DNA of 56,317 nucleotides. Origin: CAYFKJ01 sp964528595. Lineage in GTDB: Bacteria > Pseudomonadota > Alphaproteobacteria > UBA2966. The stretch is from contig CAZGTM010000024.1 of NCBI GenBank assembly GCA_964528595.1, positions 1 through 56,317 on the forward strand, given 5' to 3'. The translations under genes and the position numbers were made by a program. Positions 49,692 to 56,317 of this stretch are shown in pieces; position 1 is the first letter of the stretch; every line of letters begins with the position of its first letter. The notes under the pieces are model-generated. The model had not been told where the DNA came from and did not search any database. It saw only the letters and a program-made list of their open reading frames with translations.

Positions 49692-50894
49692 CTAACCGAC
49701 GCGGTCGTTCCAGCTCAAAGCCCAGTCGGCGAAGTCCTCCGCCGGCATGGGCGGAGCAACGAAGTAACCCTGCACCGTATCGCAACCCAACTCGGCAATC
49801 AGATTCCAATCGGCCTGGGTTTCGACACCCTCCGCAACGATCGACATATCGAACTTCCTGGCCAGATCGATGCTGTACTCCAGGATGGCTCGGGACGCCT
49901 CATTGTCGGACGCGCCGTTGACGAAGGAACGGTCGATCTTGAGTTCTGAGAACGGAATGCGCTTGAGCTGCTGCAGCGACGAATGACCGGTGCCGAAATC
50001 ATCGATGGAAAGACCGATGCCCTTCAGGCGAAGCCGCGTCAGGATTTCCAGCGGAACCTTGACGTCCTGGATCAGTTGGCTTTCCGTCACTTCAAGGATG
50101 AGACATGAGGGATCGACGGCAAACCTCTCACTCGCATTGATCAGCGCGTCGGGCAAATCGAGCCGGTGGAGAGTATTGACCGAAACATTGAGGGCGAGCT
50201 TCAGATCGAACCCCTCCGCCTGCCACTCAAGCGCATGGACAAGCAGCGCCTTGAAAACGGCGTCAGTCAAGGCGTCGATCAATCCGCTTCGCTCCGCCAG
50301 GGAAATGAACGCGCCGGGCATGATGACGCCGGAATTCTTGTCATGCCAGCGGGCCAGCGCTTCGACGCCCACGACCTTGCCGCTGGCCACGTCGACCTTG
50401 GGCTGAAAATGCGGATACACGCTGCCGTTTGCGATGGCGCTGCGCAGATGATCGGCATCCAGCGGGCCATGGGGACTTAGGTCCTGGGCGGTGAATTCCA
50501 CGTTCACCCGCCGCATGGCGTCGACAAAGTCCGGCAAGCCGACCGGTTTGCGCAGAACCCCCGGCACATTCAACTGATGTGCCTCCGCCAGTTCGCGCGT
50601 GCTGTCCAGAATGCGTTGGCTTTCACCGCTCACCAGAATAATCGAACCGGCGAAGCCGCGGGTCGCAACGTGGCGCAACAACTCCACGCCGTCCATGCCC
50701 GGCATATTTAGATCGCAAATCAAAACGTCCGGCGCCCGGTCAATCGTGTCGAGGGCTTCGAGGGCTTCGGCGCCATTGGCCGCAATGGCCGAAATATCGC
50801 CGCCCATCTTTCGGATGATCTTGGCGAAAAAGAGTGAGATCTCAGGCTCGTCATCAATGACCAAGAACGTCAAGCCCTGGCAAACTGCGTCCAT
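49692..50894 (-). CDS. Response regulator with EAL phosphodiesterase domain
   Basis: This 400-aa protein has an N-terminal receiver (about 5-125; acidic pair IDDEPE, phosphoacceptor Asp in ICDLNMPGMDG, Lys in RKPVG). A C-terminal EAL domain (about 150-395) keeps the catalytic residues: VEALARW, ALNVSVNTL, EVTESQL, DDFGTGHSSL, KIDRSFV and EGVETQADW. It should therefore hydrolyse c-di-GMP when phosphorylated. No cognate kinase is adjacent. ATG 50894 is placed at the start of the receiver; the frame to 51056 adds unrelated sequence across the mod promoter. Confidence 0.93.
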   Translation of the reverse strand: MDAVCQGLTFLVIDDEPEISLFFAKIIRKMGGDISAIAANGAEALEALDTIDRAPDVLICDLNMPGMDGVELLRHVATRGFAGSIILVSGESQRILDSTRELAEAHQLNVPGVLRKPVGLPDFVDAMRRVNVEFTAQDLSPHGPLDADHLRSAIANGSVYPHFQPKVDVASGKVVGVEALARWHDKNSGVIMPGAFISLAERSGLIDALTDAVFKALLVHALEWQAEGFDLKLALNVSVNTLHRLDLPDALINASERFAVDPSCLILEVTESQLIQDVKVPLEILTRLRLKGIGLSIDDFGTGHSSLQQLKRIPFSELKIDRSFVNGASDNEASRAILEYSIDLARKFDMSIVAEGVETQADWNLIAELGCDTVQGYFVAPPMPAEDFADWALSWNDRVG

Positions 50895-50997
50895 TCGATA
50901 ACCAGTCCCGATTGCGGATCGTGCCGTGCCGCGGAATCTTAGTTGAATTCCGCAACCCAAGTCCATGCGGCAAAATGCTATACCTGGGGCGGGAAGC

Positions 50998-51019
50998 GTT
51001 ATATATCTTCGGATATAAC
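50998..51019. promoter_or_regulatory. ModE-like box upstream of modA
   Basis: GTTATAT (50998-51004) and ATATAAC (51013-51019) are perfect arms with an 8-nt spacer. The half-site pattern CGTTATATA-N6-xATATAAC agrees with the ModE consensus (CGnTATATA-N6-TATATAnCG). It lies 43 bases before the modA ATG. A modE gene is not in the window. Confidence 0.7.
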
Positions 51020-51061
51020 CCTTAATAAAGTGCTGACACTTCAGGGAGATTGTCACCCGCC

Positions 51062-51847
51062 ATGGCCTCCGTATTGAGCGCCTTACTGTGCCTCTGGCTG
51101 TTGATCGGAACGATCGGTGAAGCTCAGGCCGCCTCTCGTTCGCCCCTGACGCTCTTCGTGGCCGCCAGCGCGGTGAAGCCTGTTGAGATGGCGGTTCAAT
51201 TGTTCCAGCAGGATCACGATGTCGAAGTCCGCGTTTCGGCTGCAGCGTCTTCGGTCCTGGCCCGGCAACTGAATGCCGGTGCGCCCGCCCATGTCTACGT
51301 TTCCGCCAACCCGGATTGGATGACCTGGGCCGCAGATAGGAACCTCATCGCCGGAGAAACGCGAACCAGCCTGATGGGCAATCGCCTGGTTGTCGTAACT
51401 CCGGCATCGGGCCGTCTTTCCGGCGAACCCGGCGACGTGCTGAAAAAGGCCGCCGAAACGGGACGCATCGCGGTGGCCGATCCCGACCATGTCCCGGCCG
51501 GTATTTACGCCCGCGCGGCGCTGGAGACCCTCGGCCTGTGGGAAACGCTCGGCCCTGTCCTGGCGAGGGCCGCCGATGCCCGCGCGGCCATCTCGTTTGT
51601 CGCCCGGGGCGAAGTTCCGGCCGGTATCGCCTATGCAAGCGACGCTCTGCTTTCCAAGCGCGTGCGGATTGCCGCCGACATTCCCGCCTCGGCTCATCCA
51701 CCGGTCATTTATCAGGCTGCTGTCGTAAAGGTGGGTGATTCTCCTTCGGCACGCGCCCTCCTCGCCCACCTGCTGCAGCCGGCGAGCCAGGCCATTTTCA
51801 CCAATCACGGTTTTGCAACGGCGAAACCCGGCAAGGACGGCGGATAG
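51062..51847 (+). CDS. modA: Molybdate ABC transporter, periplasmic binding protein
   Basis: This protein of about 261 aa has a signal peptide (ALLCLWLLIGTIGEAQA). The mature start LTLFVAASAVKPVEMAVQLFQQ, AAASSVLARQLNAGAPAHVYVSAN and GNRLVVVTPASGR are typical of ModA, and IAVADPDHVPAGIYARAALETLGLW is the oxyanion-binding region. The start is not settled: ATG 51062 fits the signal peptide, but AGGGA stands closer to TTG 51050. It is followed without a gap by modB and modC. Confidence 0.93.
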   Translation: MASVLSALLCLWLLIGTIGEAQAASRSPLTLFVAASAVKPVEMAVQLFQQDHDVEVRVSAAASSVLARQLNAGAPAHVYVSANPDWMTWAADRNLIAGETRTSLMGNRLVVVTPASGRLSGEPGDVLKKAAETGRIAVADPDHVPAGIYARAALETLGLWETLGPVLARAADARAAISFVARGEVPAGIAYASDALLSKRVRIAADIPASAHPPVIYQAAVVKVGDSPSARALLAHLLQPASQAIFTNHGFATAKPGKDGG

Positions 51848-51848
51848 G

Positions 51849-52568
51849 ATGCTGAGTCCTCTGGAGATCGAGGCCCTGGGCCTGTCGCTCAAGATCGCCG
51901 GCTGGTCGGTCGCGCTGAGTTTGCCGCTTGGCATCCTGACCGCCTGGGTGCTGGCGCGGCGGTCGTTTCCCGGCCGCGTGTTGCTGGACGGCATCGTGCA
52001 CCTGCCCCTCGTCATCCCACCTGTCGCGGTTGGTTACATCCTGTTGGTGACCTTGGGACGCCAGGGACCGGTGGGCGGTCTGCTGTATGATTGGTTCGGC
52101 GTCACCCTGGTGTTTAGTTGGCAGGGCGCTGCGGTGGCGGCGGCGGTCATGGCCTTTCCGCTCATGGTGCGCGCCATCCGCTTGTCCCTCGAAGCCGTCG
52201 ACCGCCGGCTGGAAACGGCGGCCCGGACGTTGGGCGCCGGCCCGGTCGACGTTTTCATCACGATCACGCTGCCGCTGATCGCGCCGGGCATTCTGACGGG
52301 CGCGGTTTTGGCCTTCGCCAGAGCCCTGGGCGAATTCGGCGCGACCATCACGTTCGTCTCCAATATCGCCGGTGAAACCCGCACCCTGCCGATCGCGCTC
52401 TATACGTTGATCCAATCGCCCGGCGGTGAAGACGCGGCCGTGCGCATCGTCGTCATTTCGATCGCCCTCGCCCTGGGCGCCATGCTGGTATCGGAACTTA
52501 TCGCCCGCCGCGTGGCGCGCAGATTAACCGGTACGGCGCCGGGCGACGCCGTGGAGAACATCCGGTGA
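51849..52568 (+). CDS. modB: Molybdate ABC transporter, permease
   Basis: This 239-aa permease has five or six membrane segments. It begins MLSPLEIEALGLSLKIAGWSVALSLPLG and has VHLPLVIPPVAVGYILLV and the EAA loop AARTLGAGPVDVFITITLPLIAPGIL. ALGEFGATITFVSNIAGETRTLP is characteristic of ModB. ATG 51849 is one base after the modA stop; the frame reaching back to 51735 is only antisense-free overlap with modA. It overlaps modC by four bases. Confidence 0.95.
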   Translation: MLSPLEIEALGLSLKIAGWSVALSLPLGILTAWVLARRSFPGRVLLDGIVHLPLVIPPVAVGYILLVTLGRQGPVGGLLYDWFGVTLVFSWQGAAVAAAVMAFPLMVRAIRLSLEAVDRRLETAARTLGAGPVDVFITITLPLIAPGILTGAVLAFARALGEFGATITFVSNIAGETRTLPIALYTLIQSPGGEDAAVRIVVISIALALGAMLVSELIARRVARRLTGTAPGDAVENIR

Positions 52569-53677
52569 GCCGCCTTGAGGTCGACATCACGGGGCGACTC
52601 GGCGAATTTTCGCTGGAGGCGCAGTTCACGGGTGAGACCGGTGGCATCACGGCATTGCACGGCCGGTCGGGCGCCGGGAAAACATCCGTCGTTAACATGA
52701 TCGCCGGGCTGACGACGCCGGATGCAGGGCGTATCGCGCTTGGGGAACGCGTCCTTTTCGACGCCGCCAAGGGCATCGACGTGCCGCCGGAAAATCGGCG
52801 CATCGGCTATGTCTTTCAGGAAGACCGGTTGTTTCCGCATCTGTCCGTGCGTTCGAACCTGGAGTACGGACTCAAACGCACGCCCCGAAGCGAGCGCCAC
52901 ACCGAATTCGGCACTGTCATCGAAATGCTGGGGATCGGAGACCTATTGGAAAGGCGGCCGCATCGTCTGTCGGGCGGTGAAAAACAGCGGGTGGCCATCG
53001 GCCGGGCGCTTTTGGCCAGTCCCGAGCTTCTGCTGATGGATGAACCCCTGGCCAACCTCGATCTGGCGCGCAAGGCTGAAATCCTGCCCTTCATCGAGCG
53101 TTTGCGCGATGCTCTGGGTCTGCCCATCGTTTACGTCAGCCATGCCGACGAGGAAGTCGTTCGGCTGGCCGATACAGTGGCCCTGATGGCTGACGGGCGC
53201 ACCGTCGCCAGTGGACCGGTGGAAGACGTCATGAGCCGTCTCGACCTGCGACCCCTGACCGGCCGTTATGAAGCCGGCGCAGTGATCCCGGTCACCGTGA
53301 CGGGGCACGACGACGAAGACAATCTCTCGGAACTCAGCTTCGACGGCGGCAGCTTGACGGTGCCGCGTGTCGACATGGCGCTCGGTCAGAGGCTTCGCGT
53401 TCGGGTGCGGGCGCGGGATGTGGCGCTGGCGCTGGAACGCCCGGCCGGCATCAGCATCCTGAACGTCTTCAAGGGGCCCGTGCTGGAGATCGCCGAAGCC
53501 GGCCCGGCGCAGATGGATATCCTGCTGGACATATCGCGGGGCGGCGGCACGGACGATTGCCGGCTGTGGGCCCGCATCACCCGGCGTTCAACACATGAGA
53601 TGAAGTTGGAAGTCGGACGCGAAGTCCACGCCCTGATCAAGGCGGTCGCCATCGACCGTCACAGCCTGGGGCTTTGA
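52565..53677 (+). CDS. modC: Molybdate ABC transporter, ATP-binding subunit
   Basis: This 370-aa protein has an ATPase domain (about 1-230) with Walker A (GRSGAGKTSVV), signature LSGGEKQRVAIGRAL and Walker B (LLLMDEPLANLD). A C-terminal TOBE/Mop-like domain (about 290-360) that can bind molybdate follows, with VRVRARDVALALERPAGISILNVFKG. It energises ModB. The GTG start overlaps the modB stop (GTGA). The operon ends here; the next gene starts 40 bases later. Confidence 0.95.
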   Translation: MSRLEVDITGRLGEFSLEAQFTGETGGITALHGRSGAGKTSVVNMIAGLTTPDAGRIALGERVLFDAAKGIDVPPENRRIGYVFQEDRLFPHLSVRSNLEYGLKRTPRSERHTEFGTVIEMLGIGDLLERRPHRLSGGEKQRVAIGRALLASPELLLMDEPLANLDLARKAEILPFIERLRDALGLPIVYVSHADEEVVRLADTVALMADGRTVASGPVEDVMSRLDLRPLTGRYEAGAVIPVTVTGHDDEDNLSELSFDGGSLTVPRVDMALGQRLRVRVRARDVALALERPAGISILNVFKGPVLEIAEAGPAQMDILLDISRGGGTDDCRLWARITRRSTHEMKLEVGREVHALIKAVAIDRHSLGL

Positions 53678-53717
53678 TCACTTGCCGCGGAGCAGCGGCG
53701 GGACTACCTTTTTCACC

Positions 53718-54833
53718 ATGATCGCCCGCCTCAAACTGTGCCTAGCCGCAGCGCTCGCGGCGCTCGCATTGGCCACGCCGCCGGCCACCGCGGCGGAATT
53801 GCCGAGCGTCGAGAAATTTGTCGACTACTTCGATCTGATCGTCTTCCGCACCGAGATGAAGGGCGTGCGCAACACCTTTCAAATCCGCAAATGGCCGGGG
53901 CCGGAAATCAAATACAAGCTGGCCGGGCTGGCCAAGGAGGCGGCGCGATACAAACCCGTGATCGAGGCTCACGGCCGGACCCTCACCAGGTTTAGCGACA
54001 TCAAATTCCGCCAAATCCCGGGCAAACAGCGCGGCGAGGACATGATCATCTGGTTCGCCCGCCAGAACGAGATGTTCCAAGTCGGACAGATCCTCGAAAA
54101 AGACGTCGCCGTGTTGCGGCAGCTCATTCGCGGCTCCTGCTACTTCCTGTCCTATCACATGCCGTCCGGCAAGATGGTCAAAGCCATGATCGTGGTGAAC
54201 GTCGAATACCCGAGCGAAGGCATCAAACACTGCCTGTTGGAGGAGATGATCCAGTCCATGGGCTTACCCAACGACAGTCCCTACATCAGCCCGTCGATAT
54301 TCAATGACAACGAACGGCGCAAAAACCTGTCGCTCATCGACAAGGTTCTGCTGAGAACGCTCTATGACAAGCGCATGACGGCGGGTATGGACCGGCGTGA
54401 GGCGTTGAAGACGCCGGCAGGCGTGAAATGCACGCCGCCCACCACGATGCCGACGAATATGCGGGATACGACGATGGCCGTGGCGTCGTTCATTAGGCTC
54501 TCGCCCTCGACCAATGTGGTCAGACGTTTGGGCGCACCAAGTTGCTTGAAAATCGCGATCACGGCGACCGGATCGGTGGCGCTGAGGATCGATCCGAGCA
54601 TCAAGCTTTCCGCCGGACCGAGCGGCGTTAAAAACATCAACAGACCGCCGATGATGGCGGTCGACACGATAAGTCCGGGAATGGCGAGAGTGAGAACCGG
54701 CAGCAGGTTGCGCTGCAGTTGCCGGGCATCGAGGTTGTATGCGCTTTCGAACACCAGCGTCGGCAGGAAGACAAAAAGGATGACGTGGGGTGAGAGTTCC
54801 AGCGCCTCCCCCACAGCGGCCAGGGGTAAATAA
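53718..54833 (+). pseudogene. DUF2927 family exported protein, C-terminal part replaced at a deletion junction
   Basis: A signal peptide (MIARLKLCLAAALAALALATPPATA) leads into a DUF2927 domain, a putative secreted metal-dependent family: RGSCYFLSYHMP, KHCLLEEMIQSMGLPNDSPYISPSIFND, LLRTLYDKRMTAGMDRREAL. The genuine protein sequence stops at about 54408. From there to the stop at 54833 the frame runs antisense through an antiporter gene and yields basic, Thr/Ser/Arg-rich sequence with no family resemblance. The original C terminus is missing. Either the gene was truncated by a deletion, or the join is an assembly error. Confidence 0.75.
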
Positions 54834-54988
54834 ACGCCCTCGATCTGCCCGAGGGCGATGCCGACGACGACGAGCACGACCGTGAACGGCAAGCCCAGCC
54901 GTTTCGACGCTGCGTAAGTGATGGCGGCAACGACGAGCAAGGCGGCGATACCGCCGACAATCTCAACGACAAACGAATCGGCATGCAT
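54362..54988 (-). pseudogene. Na+/H+ antiporter (CPA1/NhaP type), C-terminally truncated
   Basis: The frame gives 208 aa; about the first 192 are an authentic antiporter N terminus with membrane segments and the ion-site ATDPVAVIAIFKQLGAPKRLTTLVEGESLMNDATAIV. Family members run to more than 400 aa. Near 54413 homology ends (VGGVHFTPAGVFN) and the remaining residues are antisense to the DUF2927 gene. More than half of the membrane domain is therefore gone, and a working exchanger is unlikely. It is tail to tail with the DUF2927 gene at the same junction. Confidence 0.8.
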
Positions 54989-55134
54989 CGGGTCGGGCTC
55001 CCCACTGGCCTAAATTCCCGCCAATAGTAGCGCGATTTCGGATATTTGTTGTCTGCTCAGGCCCCAGGCGACATTTCGCCGCAGGCGTCATAGTATCGGG
55101 CGAAATTTTGGAATTGTCTGGTGGTGTACTCTCC

Positions 55135-55812
55135 ATGCAAATGAATCTGTCCAGACGGCTGGCCGCCGAAGCGCTCGGTACGTTCTTCCTGCTGGCCACC
55201 GTCGTCGGTTCGGGCATCATGGGAGAGGCGCTGTCGGGCGGCAACACAGCACTTGCCTTGTTGGCCAACAGCCTCGCGACCGGCGCCATCCTCGCCGTTC
55301 TCATCCTGATCTTCGGGCCGGTATCGGGGGCGCACTTCAATCCCGCCGTGACGTTGGCCTTTTATCTCAAGAAGGAAATCTCAGCTATTTCCGGAATGGC
55401 CTATGTGGCGGTCCAGGTCATCGGGGGAATCGCCGGCGTTGCGGCCGCCCACGTCATGTTCGACTTATCCATCGTTCAGGTGTCGGAGAGCATCCGGACG
55501 GGCTGGGGACAATGGTCTGCCGAGGTGATCGCCGCCTTTGGACTGGTCGGCACCATCCTCGGCTGCCTGCGCTGGCAGCCGGCAGCCGTGCCCTATGCCG
55601 TCGGGCTGTTCATCACCGCCGGCTACTGGTTTACCGCCTCGACCTCGTTCGCCAATCCCGCGGTTACGGTTGCCCGGATGTTTACCGATACGTTCTCGGG
55701 TGTTCGCCCGATTGACGCCGGACCCTTTGTTGTGGCCCAACTGGTCGGCGCGGTTCTTGCCGTTTTGTTTTTCGCCTGGCTGTTGGCCACGCCGGCCAAG
55801 GACCGTCCGTAA
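55135..55812 (+). CDS. Aquaporin/MIP family channel
   Basis: This protein of about 225 aa has six membrane segments and the two NPA boxes, GAHFNPAVTLAF (first half) and FANPAVTVARMFTDTFSGV (second half). It opens MNLSRRLAAEALGTFFLLATVVGSG. The size and the TDTFSG after the second box place it with bacterial water-channel-like or arsenite-associated aquaporins; pore selectivity cannot be read with certainty. ATG 55135 or ATG 55141 is the likely start. It stands alone. Confidence 0.92.
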   Translation: MQMNLSRRLAAEALGTFFLLATVVGSGIMGEALSGGNTALALLANSLATGAILAVLILIFGPVSGAHFNPAVTLAFYLKKEISAISGMAYVAVQVIGGIAGVAAAHVMFDLSIVQVSESIRTGWGQWSAEVIAAFGLVGTILGCLRWQPAAVPYAVGLFITAGYWFTASTSFANPAVTVARMFTDTFSGVRPIDAGPFVVAQLVGAVLAVLFFAWLLATPAKDRP

Positions 55813-55895
55813 CTAATATTTGGTGGACAAATCGCCGGCGGATAATGGGTCGATGACTGCTACTGATATTCTTTGTCGCGTCAGGGACGGACGCA

Positions 55896-56303
55896 ATGGC
55901 TGAGGCAGCACCAGACTGGCAGGCCATGCGGGTGCTCTGCGTCGACGACGACCAGGATTTTCGCCACACAATTTCCGGCATTCTGCGCAACCTCGGCGTC
56001 GGCAGCACACCGATGGCCAAGGGTGCCGAAGACGCGTTCTACGAATTGGAGGCGTCCGCCGTCGACATGGTGATCGTCAACCGGCACATGAAGGGCATCG
56101 ACGGTATCGAATTCGTTCGCACGGTGCGGGATCCGCAAAAAACCATGGCCCGCAACATCCCCGTCATCATGATCAGTGGCGAGGGCTCTGTCGCCACCGT
56201 GACACACGCCATCAAACAGGGCGTCGACTACTATATGGTCAAACCCATCTCCTCGAAGGACCTGGTGACGTGCCCCCAATGTTTGTACCACGTCCTATGT
56301 TAG
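55896..56303 (+). CDS. Receiver-domain protein lacking the phosphoacceptor Asp, cut at its 3' end
   Basis: The frame gives 135 aa of a CheY-like receiver. The acidic patch VDDDQD, the Ser of MISGEGS and the Lys in MVKPIS are present. The phosphoacceptor position (DMVIVNRHMKG, normally Asp) is Asn. The C terminus departs from the family after KPISSKDL: the last residues VTCPQCLYHVLC come from a sequence that looks like an IS end. The true gene probably continued with the last receiver helix. It is either a pseudo-receiver or a gene inactivated twice. Confidence 0.72.
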   Translation: MAEAAPDWQAMRVLCVDDDQDFRHTISGILRNLGVGSTPMAKGAEDAFYELEASAVDMVIVNRHMKGIDGIEFVRTVRDPQKTMARNIPVIMISGEGSVATVTHAIKQGVDYYMVKPISSKDLVTCPQCLYHVLC

Positions 56304-56317
56304 TCTGTTTGCCATCC
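56266..56317. mobile_element. Possible IS terminal end (partial, at window edge)
   Basis: From 56266 the sequence TGACGTGCCCCC starts abruptly inside the receiver gene. TGA/TGG plus a C-run is a frequent terminal inverted repeat of IS3-group elements, and the reading frame loses family resemblance exactly here. Only 52 bases are visible, so no transposase can be checked. Confidence 0.4.

Noticed and set aside
1..56317. CRISPR arrays, rRNA genes, prophage structural genes, restriction or toxin-antitoxin pairs
   Set aside because: I looked for regularly spaced repeats and for the usual protein signatures of these systems and found none in the window.

Overview
The window reads as a GC-rich chromosomal segment of an aerobic alphaproteobacterium, probably Rhodospirillales-like. 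The support is an aapJQMP general amino-acid transporter, an alphaproteobacterial Zur box in front of znuA, glutathione-dependent formaldehyde dehydrogenase, single-domain bacteriohemerythrins, and large multi-PAS sensor kinases. This placement is inference from gene content; there is no rRNA or marker phylogeny here.

Layout. (1) 1-374: the 3' end of a tRNA, a strong terminator, an 11-bp tandem repeat and a second, isolated tRNA 3'-end fragment, which looks like the edge of an integrated element. An unknown gene (375-1028) follows. (2) 1210-14535: CBS-domain proteins and bacteriohemerythrins occurring twice (1210-2758 and 11382-12479). Between them lie an extradiol-dioxygenase-like protein, a three-gene operon (SDR, large subunit of a B12-dependent acyl-CoA mutase, B12-binding subunit), an aspartate-dehydrogenase-like protein, and an FAD oxidoreductase/SRPBCC pair. 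(3) 14659-19533: cyclic-nucleotide-binding protein, GST facing a WYL regulator across a palindromic operator, class III CoA-transferase, degenerate nuclease-like protein, 2-hydroxyacid dehydrogenase. (4) 19540-28879: hybrid sensor kinase, FrmA, DUF547, HCCA-isomerase-like protein, large FecR-domain protein, ChaC. (5) 29000-33231: a more AT-rich accessory stretch with an XRE regulator, an orphan copy of that regulator's C-terminal module, a double-HTH protein, an IS5-transposase-N-terminus/PAS fusion, two near-identical palindromic operators and a CRP-like site. (6) 33289-41288: cyclophilin-like protein, membrane PAS/GAF kinase, NUDIX, then cysK-alaX-sseA-GNAT. (7) 41391-45856: aapJQMP. (8) 46170-49276: zur-znuC-znuB divergent from znuA, then hisI and a REC-EAL phosphodiesterase. 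(9) 51062-53677: modABC behind a ModE-like box. (10) 53718-56317: a DUF2927 gene fused tail to tail with a truncated Na+/H+ antiporter, an aquaporin, and a receiver-domain gene cut by what looks like an IS end.

The most promising undescribed system is the SDR/mutase/B12 operon at 3758-6593. The mutase keeps the methylmalonyl-CoA mutase fold signatures, but the active-site His after the conserved Tyr is Phe and the residues that select methylmalonyl-CoA are not conserved, so a different acyl-CoA substrate is likely. Second is the 29-33 kb regulatory island, where an XRE protein, a detached copy of its C-terminal module and a shared TAGGAAWWTTCCTA operator suggest a small self-contained circuit beside a domesticated transposase/PAS protein. 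The DUF2927/antiporter junction is a clear structural scar (or assembly join). Metal uptake (Zn, Mo) and amino-acid uptake clusters are ordinary but carry readable regulatory sites.
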